14,386 nucleotides of DNA from Eggerthellaceae bacterium (GCA_900753095.1 CAADXT010000068.1:1-14386); one strand, 5' to 3'. Shown: positions 1 to 7,190, counted from the first letter of the stretch. Notes: a model not told the origin generated them from the letters alone. Program-made: numbers and translations.

Positions 1-84
1 CGTAATGGAGAGACGTTCCGCAGTCTCGGATCTGCTGCCCAGCTCAACCAGGGTTTTGAAGTAGGTCAAATGATCGAGGTTCAT
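1..84 (-). CDS. LysR-family transcriptional regulator, N-terminal fragment (cut by window edge)
   Basis: Only the first 28 codons lie in the window, reading from an ATG at 84 toward position 1. The peptide begins MNLDHLTYFKTLVELGS and continues RSETAERLSIT. This is the usual opening of a LysR winged helix-turn-helix domain: a hydrophobic first helix with LxYFxxLVE, then the ExAERLxIT part of the helix-turn-helix. A Shine-Dalgarno GGGAGG (complement of 89-94) sits 4 nt before the ATG. The gene is divergent from the CoA-transferase at 253, the classical arrangement in which a LysR protein controls the neighbouring catabolic operon from the shared intergenic region and also represses itself. The effector-binding domain is outside the window, so the ligand cannot be guessed. 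Confidence 0.82.
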   Translation of the reverse strand, partial: MNLDHLTYFKTLVELGSRSETAERLSIT

Positions 85-252
85 CTTGCCTCCCAGAAAG
101 AATGCGCTAATTCAAACATTCGCCGACAGCAAGGAAGCATACCAGACCCGCACGAAAAGCGATCTCGATGCACGCGTCATCACCGGTTAGAAGCAACACA
201 GAGCACCTAAACGACCCGCAGCGAAAGCTGCATTTAGAACAAGGAGGATTCG
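85..252. promoter_or_regulatory. Divergent promoter/operator region between LysR gene and CoA-transferase operon
   Basis: This 168-bp gap holds both Shine-Dalgarno sites and presumably both promoters, but I see no convincing -35/-10 pair; activator-dependent LysR promoters are often weak. The best operator candidate is the dyad GAATG-N12-CATTC at 100-104/117-121, close to the regulator start. Its centre is AT-rich, as in many LysR T-N11-A boxes. The assignment is inference from position and symmetry only. Confidence 0.4.
207..237 (+). promoter_or_regulatory. Leader stem-loop with GAAA tetraloop before the first CoA-transferase
   Basis: GCAGC (218-222) and GCTGC (227-231) pair perfectly around a GAAA tetraloop. 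An outer helix CTAAA (207-211)/TTTAG (233-237) closes it across an asymmetric internal loop. The structure ends 3 nt before the Shine-Dalgarno AAGGAGG (241-247) of the gene at 253. There is no U-tract, so it is not an intrinsic terminator. It may protect the transcript 5' end or tune ribosome access; no known riboswitch class is recognised. Confidence 0.5.
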
Positions 253-1533
253 ATGAGGGGATTAGAGGGAATAAAAGTCGTTGAGCTTACCAGCTATGTT
301 GCAGCACCTGCTTGCCCGAGGATTCTAGGCGAAATGGGGGCAACCGTCTACAAGGTCGAACCCGCATCGGGGGACGAGTACCGCACAAACGGCCCCGGAT
401 TCGGCATGCAGAAAACCGATATCGACGATCCCGCTTTTGACTACGCATCCATGAACAAAACCTTTGTCAGCATCAACTTAAAAAGCGATGAGGGATCGAA
501 GCTTCTCCATAAGATGCTCGACGACGCCGACATCATGGTAACGAGCTTCCGCGACAAGGCCCTCGTAAAGCTCGGGCTTGATTGGGAAAGCGTACATAAA
601 GCCCATCCTCATCTGGTATGGGGGCAGATGCGTGGCTACGGAGAATTCGGCCCCGACAAAAACACTAAGGGCTTCGACGCAACGGCGTACGCAGCACGAG
701 GCGGTTGGTTCGCATGCCTTCCCCAAGCCGGCGAGGGATATCAGCCCATCAATTGGCCTGCAGCAATGGGAGATTGGAATGCATCTTTGGCTCTAACCGC
801 CGGCTTGCTTGCAGCTCTAGCTCGCAAAGATCGCACCGGCGAGGGAGACAAGGTTACCGTAACGCTCCATCATTGCTCGCTTTGGCCCATGCAAATGATG
901 CTCGGATCAACGCAGTTCGGTGATACCTGGCCCAAATCACGCTACAACGTTACTTGCCCGACCAATAACACCTATCAAACAAAAGATGGTGTCTGGTTCA
1001 TCATCTGCTACGGAAGCTACGACATCTTCTATGACCACACCATGCGAACCATTGGCCTCGATGACCTGGTTGGAGACGAACGCTACAACAAGGCTTCGGA
1101 GATCAACAACGGATCAGGCAAAAACTCGGAAGTGGTTCGCATCCTCGAAAAGCAGTTCCTCACCAAAACCTGGGCAGAGTGGGAACCGATCTTCAAAGCA
1201 AACGAGATCCCCTACGAAAAACTCTACCTGCCAAGCGACATCCTCGCCGATGAGGAAGTGTACGCAAGCGATATCCTCCGAAAGCTTCATTACGACGCTT
1301 TCGGCGAAAAGGTCATACCCACCTCGCCTATCAGGCTCGACAGCATGGGAGACCCTGTTTTGCACAAGAGCCGACCCGTTGGCTATGACACGGCCGAGGT
1401 TATGCACCAATACGGCTACTCGGATGACGAGATAGAAAAACTCGACGGGAACGCAGTTACCTGTTACCACGGCCCCGAATTGCCCGAATCGGTATTTGAG
1501 CCGAGCTTCGGGCCCCGCTCAAAACGCGAGTAA
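253..1533 (+). CDS. CaiB/BaiF family III CoA-transferase, FldA/HadA-like
   Basis: The 426-residue protein belongs to the family III CoA-transferases, which move CoA between carboxylic acids through an enzyme-bound aspartyl-CoA anhydride. The N-terminal stretch LEGIKVVELTSYVAAPACPR and the ExGATVYKVE motif are typical of the Rossmann-like core. The nucleophile is most likely Asp174 in AMGDWNASLAL, aligned with Asp169 of formyl-CoA transferase, followed by the conserved RTGEGDKVTVTL. The segments KGFDATAYAARGG and the LHHCSLW region resemble the FldA/HadA branch (phenyllactate and 2-hydroxyisocaproate CoA-transferases). No dehydratase subunits (FldBC/HadBC) lie nearby, so the substrate is unassigned. 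The ATG at 253 has AAGGAGG six bases upstream. It is the first gene of a + strand cluster with an MFS carrier, a small membrane protein and a second CaiB/BaiF protein, and it faces a LysR gene. The family call is secure; the substrate is open. Confidence 0.9.
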   Translation: MRGLEGIKVVELTSYVAAPACPRILGEMGATVYKVEPASGDEYRTNGPGFGMQKTDIDDPAFDYASMNKTFVSINLKSDEGSKLLHKMLDDADIMVTSFRDKALVKLGLDWESVHKAHPHLVWGQMRGYGEFGPDKNTKGFDATAYAARGGWFACLPQAGEGYQPINWPAAMGDWNASLALTAGLLAALARKDRTGEGDKVTVTLHHCSLWPMQMMLGSTQFGDTWPKSRYNVTCPTNNTYQTKDGVWFIICYGSYDIFYDHTMRTIGLDDLVGDERYNKASEINNGSGKNSEVVRILEKQFLTKTWAEWEPIFKANEIPYEKLYLPSDILADEEVYASDILRKLHYDAFGEKVIPTSPIRLDSMGDPVLHKSRPVGYDTAEVMHQYGYSDDEIEKLDGNAVTCYHGPELPESVFEPSFGPRSKRE

Positions 1534-1548
1534 ACCATTTTGGTCTCA

Positions 1549-1620
1549 ATGGCCGGGCGGGCACCTTTGGGGGATGAGCTGAAAAGCTCTGGTGCCCGAT
1601 CGGCCATGGACATAGTCCAT
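1549..1620 (+). promoter_or_regulatory. Large structured RNA element between CoA-transferase and MFS genes
   Basis: The 107-nt gap contains three nested helices: ATGGCCG (1549-1555)/CGGCCAT (1601-1607), GGGCACC (1559-1565)/GGTGCCC (1591-1597), and GAGCT (1576-1580)/AGCTC (1585-1589) capped by GAAA. The first two stack across a near-symmetric 3x3 internal loop, giving about 17 paired levels. Immediately after, ATGGAC (1606-1611)/GTCCAT (1615-1620) forms a hairpin that shares two bases with the outer helix, so the two are mutually exclusive at their junction. The RBS AAGGAGGAGG follows at 1626. No U-tract is present. It could be a cis-regulatory element or a processing/stability structure; no known riboswitch family was recognised. 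Confidence 0.6.
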
Positions 1621-1640
1621 CACATAAGGAGGAGGAAGAA

Positions 1641-3035
1641 ATGGCAACCGAAAAGATTGCCCGCCAGGGCTTAACCGTCCGCCACGTTGGCGTTGTGGTA
1701 ACCATGGCGCTTACGCTGCTGACCGCCGTTGGCATCGTGTTCACGGCAGCAGGTTTGTGCTACCGACCTGTATCACAGCATTTTGGGGTTCAAACATCTC
1801 AAGTTTCACTCTACATTACCTTTGTTTATCTGGGCCAGTGCATCGGCGCTGCCCCCATGGCAAAACTCTTTGACAAGTTCAACGCAAAAACAGTATGCGT
1901 AGTAGCAGCGCTTATGGTTGTTGTTCCCTACATGGGCTTCTGCGTATACCCGGCAATTTGGTGCTATTGGGTTGCGGGCTTCATCATTGGCCTTGGCCTT
2001 GTTTGCATCGAGTTCACTATGACCGCTGGTATTCTTAGCCGCTGGTTCCACACCAACTACGGCACGGTAACAGGCATCGTTTTCGCAATGACTGGCGTCG
2101 GTGGCGTTGTATGGAACATCGTTGGTCAGTTCGTACTTGGTCCCGACCTGCAAGGCTGGAGGACCCTGTACATGGTGTTCGGCGTGGCTATCGCGATCGG
2201 CACCATTCCCTTCATCGCCATCTTCGTTAAGCGCACTCCCCAGGAATGCGGAACGCTTCCCTACGGCATGCCCCTCGATGCAGCCGCCATGGAGGCAGAG
2301 CTTGCAGCAGAAGAAGACAAGAAGTCCATCCAGGAGCCTGGTTTTGCAGCCAAAGAAGTGCTCAAGATGCCTTTCTTCTGGACTCTTGTTCTGGGCGCCG
2401 GTCTCTTGAACACGATTACCACGATGTCTCAGCTGTTCGCAACGTACGTTCAGTTCCTCGGCCATGAAGGCTGGGGCGGCCAAGCACTTGTCGCTCTGCT
2501 CCTTCTCTCTGGCACGCTCGAAGCTTTTGCAAGCGCTGGCCAAGGCGGCGGCAAGGTCCTCATCGGCTTCATTGAGTCTCGCTCCGTTCTTGTTGCTCAG
2601 ATCATCGGCTACGCAGGTGGCGTTATCGGCCTGTGCATGATGTGGTGGCTTCCCAAGCTGTTCGGCGAAGCTGGTATCTGGCCCATGTTCTGCGGCGGCC
2701 TGTTCTACGGTCTTGCCTATGCATGCTCCACGGCAATGCTTCCCTTCATCGTCCGCGAAGTGTTTGGTGGACGAGACTTCGACAAGATCTATTCCTGGAT
2801 GATCATGGTGTTCAACGGCATTGGAGCACTTGGCGCAACCGGTTGGGCTTTGGTATCCGAGAACTTCGGATGGGATGGTTTCTTCATCGGCGGCATCGCT
2901 GTACTGACCATCACCTTCGGCTTGCTTGGATACACCTGGATCGCTGGCGATAAGGCCCGCCGCAAGACTTGGTTCAAGAGCGACGCGGAACTTACTGCAG
3001 AAGCCCACAAAGCCGAGATAAAGGCCGAAGCCTAG
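1641..3035 (+). CDS. MFS transporter, oxalate/formate antiporter (OFA)-like
   Basis: The 464-residue integral membrane protein has about 12 hydrophobic helices: six before and six after a charged cytoplasmic loop around residues 196-243, the 6+6 layout of the major facilitator superfamily. The segment GWRTLYMVFGVAIAIGTIPF followed by KRTPQECGTLPYG at the end of helix 6 is characteristic of OFA/monocarboxylate-type carriers. The N-terminus is short and the C-terminal tail is rich in Lys, Ala and Glu, as expected for cytoplasmic ends. A very strong Shine-Dalgarno AAGGAGGAGG starts 15 nt before the ATG. Position between two CoA-ester enzymes suggests import or exchange of an organic acid that they act on. 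No oxalyl-CoA decarboxylase is nearby, so an oxalate role is not supported. Superfamily is certain, subfamily likely, substrate unknown. Confidence 0.88.
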   Translation: MATEKIARQGLTVRHVGVVVTMALTLLTAVGIVFTAAGLCYRPVSQHFGVQTSQVSLYITFVYLGQCIGAAPMAKLFDKFNAKTVCVVAALMVVVPYMGFCVYPAIWCYWVAGFIIGLGLVCIEFTMTAGILSRWFHTNYGTVTGIVFAMTGVGGVVWNIVGQFVLGPDLQGWRTLYMVFGVAIAIGTIPFIAIFVKRTPQECGTLPYGMPLDAAAMEAELAAEEDKKSIQEPGFAAKEVLKMPFFWTLVLGAGLLNTITTMSQLFATYVQFLGHEGWGGQALVALLLLSGTLEAFASAGQGGGKVLIGFIESRSVLVAQIIGYAGGVIGLCMMWWLPKLFGEAGIWPMFCGGLFYGLAYACSTAMLPFIVREVFGGRDFDKIYSWMIMVFNGIGALGATGWALVSENFGWDGFFIGGIAVLTITFGLLGYTWIAGDKARRKTWFKSDAELTAEAHKAEIKAEA

Positions 3036-3075
3036 CCTTATAGGCCATCCCCCACTCTATGTGTTCAACACATCG

Positions 3076-3105
3076 CCCCGCGCCCAACCGAAATTGGGCG
3101 CGGGG
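3076..3105 (+). promoter_or_regulatory. Perfect 12-bp GC-rich intercistronic hairpin
   Basis: CCCCGCGCCCAA (3076-3087) and TTGGGCGCGGGG (3094-3105) are exact reverse complements separated by the 6-nt loop CCGAAA. The hairpin lies 41 nt after the MFS stop and about 5 nt before the AAAGG ribosome site of the small gene at 3127. No run of T follows on either strand, so a classical intrinsic terminator is unlikely. A barrier to 3' exonucleases, an attenuator or a translational modulator of the downstream small gene fits better. Confidence 0.6.
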
Positions 3106-3126
3106 AACCGAAAGGCGCTGACAAAG

Positions 3127-3297
3127 ATGATCGATTTTAACCTGCTTTGCAACATCCTTAGCCCCGGTATATTTGTGATCCTCGCCGGAGGACTGCTAAC
3201 TGGCTACGACACCGCAACGCTCATCGTTATCGGAGTAATCGGATACAGCATCGTATTCCTAATGAGACGCCTTGCAAAAAAGCAGGGCAACAAATAA
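3127..3297 (+). CDS. Small two-helix membrane protein (56 aa), unknown function
   Basis: The 56-residue product starts MIDFNLLCNILSPG. It has two hydrophobic segments, about residues 10-26 and 30-46, joined by a short GYDTA turn, and ends with the basic tail RRLAKKQGNK. By the positive-inside rule both termini should be cytoplasmic. I chose the ATG at 3127 because AAAGG lies about 11 nt upstream. An in-frame GTG at 3061 would force translation through the 12-bp hairpin and has no ribosome site. The gene sits between the MFS carrier and the second CaiB/BaiF gene on the same strand. It is not a recognised family. A small partner of the transporter, or an independent microprotein, are both possible. 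Confidence 0.65.
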   Translation: MIDFNLLCNILSPGIFVILAGGLLTGYDTATLIVIGVIGYSIVFLMRRLAKKQGNK

Positions 3298-3396
3298 CCC
3301 GCTTAAACCAGCTTCACTTCAATAAAACAACCGCTCGATACGCGCCAATGAGGGGTGCTTGGGCTCGTGTTGTCAAAACCCAGAAAGGAGAACCTC

Positions 3397-4569
3397 ATGC
3401 AAAAGCCATTTGAAAACATCGTCGTACTCGATCTCTCGCGCTATCTGCTTGGCGCATACACAAGTCTCTTTTTTGGGGATCTGGGAGCACGCGTTATTAA
3501 GGTGGAGGACACCAAGACTGGCGACCTTGTTCGCGGCGAAGAGCCGCAAATGAAGGGCGAAAGCTACTACCATTACGCATTGAACCGAAACAAGGAAAGC
3601 GTTTCTTTCAACTTGAAAGACCCCGAAGTTCTCCAGAGCTTCTACAAGATGGTCGAACGCGCAGATGTATTGGTGGAAAACTATCGCCCTGGCGTTACAA
3701 AGCGCCTGAAGATTGATTTTGAAACATTGCACGAAATCAACCCGAAGCTTGTTTATGTGTCGTTTTCGGCCTACGGACAAAACGACCCGCGCAGTCTTGA
3801 CGCCCTTCACGACATTAATATTGTCGCTAAAACCGGCTATTACGATTTAACCAAAGGCGCCGTTGCCCTGCTTCAGCCATCCGACCTCGCCGCCGCGATG
3901 GTGGGAATTCAGGGAGCTCTCACCGGCCTGCTGGTAAGAGACGAAGCTGACGGCGGCCACATCGATGTTTCTATGTACGATTCCCTGCTTTGGTGGAACG
4001 CCATGCTCGACAGCCGATGGTTCTTCTATGGCAAGGAGCTCACTTCGGAAATGAGGGAGTATCCCTCCGTCGGATACAACGTGTACAAAACAAAAGACGG
4101 ACGGATGGTCTCCTTCGGATTGTACGAGCATAAGTTCTGGAACGAATTCTGCGATGATATTGGGCGACCGGATCTTTACGACATGCTCAAAGACACACCG
4201 GAACAAAATCCTGTCGCCTATCAAGCAGTAGTGGACTTTGCCGCTTCCATGACCTATGAGGAATGGGAGATCTGGCTTGAAGACAAGTCTTATGCCATCG
4301 CTCCATGCCTGAACAAGACCGAAGCCATCGAACTCGCCATGGAAACCAATCCCGAAATGCTCAATTACATCGATTTTCCCCGCTTCGGCGAGGCGCTTCA
4401 GACCAACACTCCGCATGTCATCGGCTCAATGAGGTCAGATCTGGCCACGGCAAAAGAGCCCGCAGAACTAGGTGGGTCGACCAGGAAAATCCTTTCTTCC
4501 TTGGGCAGCACCGATGACGAAATCGAGAAGATGATTGAACGAGGAGCAATTAAATGCTCAGCTGCCTAA
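3397..4569 (+). CDS. CaiB/BaiF family CoA-transferase or alpha-methylacyl-CoA racemase-like enzyme
   Basis: The 390-residue protein is a second family III member. The N-terminal FENIVVLDLSRYLLGAYTS and LGARVIKVE, and the segment VENYRPGVTKRL, mark the fold. Two positions deserve note. ALHDINIVAKTG (His138-Asp139) matches the catalytic HD motif of alpha-methylacyl-CoA racemases. Asp163 in PSDLAAAM falls where both the racemase catalytic Asp and the transferase nucleophile Asp occur. It could therefore racemise or epimerise a 2-substituted acyl-CoA, or transfer CoA; CaiB and BbsF-type transferases share parts of this pattern. It is only distantly like the protein at 253-1533, so it is not a recent duplicate. 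The ATG at 3397 is preceded by AGAAAGGAG with 6 nt spacing; an upstream in-frame alternative at 3355 lacks such a site. It ends the + strand cluster. Confidence 0.85.
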   Translation: MQKPFENIVVLDLSRYLLGAYTSLFFGDLGARVIKVEDTKTGDLVRGEEPQMKGESYYHYALNRNKESVSFNLKDPEVLQSFYKMVERADVLVENYRPGVTKRLKIDFETLHEINPKLVYVSFSAYGQNDPRSLDALHDINIVAKTGYYDLTKGAVALLQPSDLAAAMVGIQGALTGLLVRDEADGGHIDVSMYDSLLWWNAMLDSRWFFYGKELTSEMREYPSVGYNVYKTKDGRMVSFGLYEHKFWNEFCDDIGRPDLYDMLKDTPEQNPVAYQAVVDFAASMTYEEWEIWLEDKSYAIAPCLNKTEAIELAMETNPEMLNYIDFPRFGEALQTNTPHVIGSMRSDLATAKEPAELGGSTRKILSSLGSTDDEIEKMIERGAIKCSAA

Positions 4570-4638
4570 GCAAAAACACACAGTAGACACCTATCTCTAG
4601 CAGCCCACCCAACTTGTGCTGCTTCTCTCCTTACCCTC

Positions 4639-4682
4639 GCGCGCCAATGATCCCCCTAACAAGAGAGTCGGCGCGCACTTTT
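4639..4682 (+). terminator. Possible terminator after the CoA-transferase cluster
   Basis: GCGCGCC (4639-4645) pairs perfectly with GGCGCGC (4670-4676), followed by ACTTTT. The loop is long (24 nt) and the T-run short. It nonetheless lies in the 142-bp gap between converging genes, where a + strand terminator is expected. A weaker AGCAGC/GCTGCT pairing occurs at 4599-4623. Confidence 0.4.
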
Positions 4683-4711
4683 ATGCTGTTACGCCCAAGG
4701 CAACAACTACC

Positions 4712-5605
4712 CTAGCTATTGCGTTTCAACCAGACGCGGAGCTCTTTTTCCATACGCTGGAATTCGGCTTTGGTCTTCTCGTTGCTGAAGCCTTCTTTCA
4801 ACCCCAGCGGATGCTCAATGATTTTGAACAGATCGCCTTGTTCGACCAAAATCTTTCGACTTTCGGCATAAGTCAGCTCAAAGGCAAAGCAAAGGAAGCC
4901 AACCACGTAGTCAGCAGGAAATACGCGGTCGCTGCGCTTCACGCAGCGTCTTTCCGCAAACGCCTCAAGTGTCGAGGTCGAGAGCCTGCTCTTCTTCAGG
5001 GAATCAACTGAAACGCCCAGAATGGTTTCCGCATCGCTCAGGCTGATGGTGTGGAGGATGTCCAGTTTATCGGCGTCTCGCACGATATTGCAGAATCGGC
5101 GCGTTCTGTCGGGCACATCATCGGGCAAACGGTAATCACCATGCGTGGCAATGGCAGTATGGATCAGGTCGTCTTCCTTAGCACCTTCGACGAAATCACG
5201 CATACGCACTTTGCTGGGACCCAGCCCGGCAAAAAGGGCAATGCCTGGATTGCGGCGCGGCGAGGGAACCGAATCGGCTTCGGAAGCCCCCTCGAAAGGC
5301 GGCGTGCCGGCAAGCTGGCTGAACAGCACTTCTGCACCCAACTTTGCGTGGTTGGTAGACCGAGCGTCGGAAAACGTGTCCCAACGGCGCAGCTGCTCAA
5401 AACGGCCTATGTCGTGCAGCAACCCAACAACCCAGGCTAAATCGAGATCATCCTGCTTCAGGCCGTTGCTTTTGGCAATGCGCTCGCATAGGTCCGCCAC
5501 CCGCTTCGAATGCTCAACTTTGAGCGCAATACGCTGATTGTCGGCATCATATGCTGACATATAATCGGAAAATGCCCTTTGGGCCTTGCTGCGATCGATC
5601 TTCAT
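4712..5605 (-). CDS. HD-domain phosphohydrolase
   Basis: The 297-residue protein carries the metal-binding signature of the HD superfamily: His32 (KVEHSKRVADLC), His64-Asp65 (GLLHDIGRFEQ), His86 (STNHAKLGA), His149 and His155 (HTAIATHGDYRLP), and Asp177 in the NIVRDADKLDIL motif. Such enzymes hydrolyse phosphate mono- or diesters of nucleotides or signalling molecules in the cytoplasm; the substrate cannot be read from sequence. A segment at about residues 105-138 looks like a lineage-specific insertion between metal-ligand motifs. No extra regulatory or membrane domain is seen. The ATG at 5605 has AGAGGG about 6 nt upstream. The gene converges on the CoA-transferase cluster and is separated from the upstream aminotransferase by a strong terminator, so it is probably transcribed alone. 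Confidence 0.85.
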   Translation of the reverse strand: MKIDRSKAQRAFSDYMSAYDADNQRIALKVEHSKRVADLCERIAKSNGLKQDDLDLAWVVGLLHDIGRFEQLRRWDTFSDARSTNHAKLGAEVLFSQLAGTPPFEGASEADSVPSPRRNPGIALFAGLGPSKVRMRDFVEGAKEDDLIHTAIATHGDYRLPDDVPDRTRRFCNIVRDADKLDILHTISLSDAETILGVSVDSLKKSRLSTSTLEAFAERRCVKRSDRVFPADYVVGFLCFAFELTYAESRKILVEQGDLFKIIEHPLGLKEGFSNEKTKAEFQRMEKELRVWLKRNS

Positions 5606-5707
5606 TTCAGCCCTCTTTCTTTCCCCTCAAGCTTACTCTTGCCAACACGCAGCAGCTGCGCAAACCTTCAGGTTGAACTTTTTTGTTTACAAACCTCGCG
5701 TAACACT

Positions 5708-5738
5708 AAAAAAGCGCGCCCCGCAAAGGGCGCGCTTT
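5708..5738 (-). terminator. Intrinsic terminator of the aspartate aminotransferase gene
   Basis: AAAGCGCGCCC (5711-5721) and GGGCGCGCTTT (5728-5738) form a perfect 11-bp stem with the loop CGCAAA. On the - strand the stem is followed by six T (complement of 5708-5713). It lies 26 nt after the stop codon of the gene at 5764-7053. Confidence 0.92.
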
Positions 5739-5763
5739 ACAAGCATCGGAAAACGACGAGGGG

Positions 5764-7053
5764 CTATGCCTCGAGGAGCTTCTCTACCGAAGCCAGTTTC
5801 ACGCAGCACACAAACACCTTAAGCGCAGACTCGAGCTCTTCCAGCGGAGGAAGAGTGGGAGCGATGCGGATGTTGGAATCCTGCGGATCGTTCTTGTAAG
5901 GATAGGTTGCACCCGCGCCCGTCATGGTAACGCCTGCTTCCTTCGCCATGGAAACAATGCGCTTTGCCGTGCCTTCAGGAGCATTGAAGGAAACGAAATA
6001 GCCGCCGCGGGGATTGCTCCACGTACCGCAGCCCGTGCCCGCAAGACCCTCTTCGAGCATCTTCAAAACCAGCTCGAACTTCGGGCGGATGATGGCAGCA
6101 TGCTTTGCCATATGGGCAGCAATGCCGTCAGCATCCTTCAGGAAGCGAACGTGACGAAGCTGGTTCAGCTTATCGTGGCCGATGGTCTGGACACCCATGC
6201 GCTTTTTGATCTCAGCAACGTTCTCGGGGCTAGCAGCCATTGCAGCAACGCCAGCGCCAGGGAACGTCACCTTCGAGGTAGACGCGAACTTGAAGTAACG
6301 GTTGGGGTTGCCGGCTTCGACGCATGCCTTGGCGATATCGAGCAGCTGATCCTGCTCGGCGACATCGTCGTAAAGGTGATGCACGGTATAGGCGTTGTCC
6401 CAGAAAATGCGGAAGTCTTCAGCAGCGCACTTCATCGAAGCAAGGCGACGAACCACCTCATCGGAATAGGTAACGCCACCAGGGTTGGAGTACTTGGGAA
6501 CGCACCAAATGCCCTTGAACGCCGAATCGTTGGCAACCAGCTCTTCAACCGCATCCATATCGGGGCCTTCGTCGGTCATGGGAACGGTGACCATTTCGAT
6601 GCCGAATGCCTCGGTGACGCCAAAGTGACGATCGTAGCCGGGAACGGGGCATACGAATTTCACCTTTTCCAGCTGGCTCCAAGGAGTGGAGCCCAAAGTG
6701 CCGAACACCCAGCAGCGCATGATGGTGTCGTACATGATGTTCAGGCTGGAATTGCCGAACACGATGGTGTTCTCCGCATCGTCGTCGAGCATGGAAGCCA
6801 TGAGCTTCTTTGCCTCGGGCAAGCCATCAACTACGCCGTAGTTACGAACATCGGTGCCGTTTTCCGCTTTGCATTCGTCGGAAGAAGGCAAGATGTCGAG
6901 CATAGGCATGCTCAGATCAAGCTGATCGGTGCCCGGCTTGCCACGGGCCATATTCAAAGACAGGCCCTGAGCCTTATAGGTTTCGTATTCTTCGGTAAGT
7001 GCGGTTTTGAGCGTGTTCAGCTCTTCTTTTCCCATTTCCGCGTACGTGGGCAT
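5764..7053 (-). CDS. Aspartate aminotransferase-like PLP enzyme (class I, subgroup Ic)
   Basis: The 429-residue protein resembles the Corynebacterium AspT type (subgroup Ic) aspartate aminotransferases, which interconvert aspartate plus 2-oxoglutarate with oxaloacetate plus glutamate. The PLP lysine is most likely Lys261 in ASTSKVTFPGAGVAA. KYSNPGGVTYS (Asn190) and FWDNAYTVHHLY (Asp219, Tyr222) are the expected PLP-contact motifs, and NMARGKPG with the NYGVVDG segment fits the N-terminal substrate arm. I prefer the ATG at 7053 (MPTYAEMGKEEL) over the ATG at 7068, because GGAAGGAAG precedes it by about 6 nt and starts inside the longer reading. The gene has its own candidate promoter (7121-7149) and a strong terminator, so it is likely monocistronic. 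A different amino-group acceptor or donor cannot be excluded. Confidence 0.9.
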   Translation of the reverse strand: MPTYAEMGKEELNTLKTALTEEYETYKAQGLSLNMARGKPGTDQLDLSMPMLDILPSSDECKAENGTDVRNYGVVDGLPEAKKLMASMLDDDAENTIVFGNSSLNIMYDTIMRCWVFGTLGSTPWSQLEKVKFVCPVPGYDRHFGVTEAFGIEMVTVPMTDEGPDMDAVEELVANDSAFKGIWCVPKYSNPGGVTYSDEVVRRLASMKCAAEDFRIFWDNAYTVHHLYDDVAEQDQLLDIAKACVEAGNPNRYFKFASTSKVTFPGAGVAAMAASPENVAEIKKRMGVQTIGHDKLNQLRHVRFLKDADGIAAHMAKHAAIIRPKFELVLKMLEEGLAGTGCGTWSNPRGGYFVSFNAPEGTAKRIVSMAKEAGVTMTGAGATYPYKNDPQDSNIRIAPTLPPLEELESALKVFVCCVKLASVEKLLEA

Positions 7054-7120
7054 CGTGCTTCCTTCCATTTGTACTGCTTGACGCGCGCAACCTGCGCCCG
7101 CTACTCAACAATCGCTTTTA

Positions 7121-7149
7121 AGTATAGGCATTGCCCACGCCACCCGCAA
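7121..7149 (-). promoter_or_regulatory. Candidate sigma-70-type promoter for the aminotransferase
   Basis: Reading the - strand, TTGCGG (complement of 7144-7149) is followed after 17 nt by TATACT (complement of 7121-7126), 68 nt before the chosen start codon. The -10 matches consensus at five of six positions; the -35 is weaker. Further upstream are two 10-bp palindromes, TTATATATAA (7159-7168) and GCCATATGGC (7177-7186), which could be protein-binding sites. Confidence 0.55.
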
Positions 7150-7190
7150 AACAACGCCTTATATATAAGTTACGTTGCCATATGGCGGGT

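Noticed and set aside
1549..1607. Intrinsic terminator after the first CoA-transferase
   Set aside because: The stem is strong but no T-run follows, and the next gene starts soon after with a strong ribosome site.
1806..3008. 400-codon - strand open frame opposite the MFS gene
   Set aside because: Antisense of a 12-helix carrier, giving a hydrophilic, low-meaning translation with no ribosome site.
3061..3126. Longer version of the small membrane protein starting at the GTG at 3061
   Set aside because: The extra residues would be encoded by the perfect hairpin, and there is no ribosome site before 3061.
253..4569. Oxalate degradation operon (Frc plus OFA carrier)
   Set aside because: No oxalyl-CoA decarboxylase is present and the CoA-transferases look closer to FldA/HadA and racemase-like branches than to Frc.
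7054..7068. Aminotransferase start at the upstream ATG at 7068
   Set aside because: The Shine-Dalgarno-like GGAAGGAAG lies after this ATG and fits the ATG at 7053, whose N-terminus also fits the family better.
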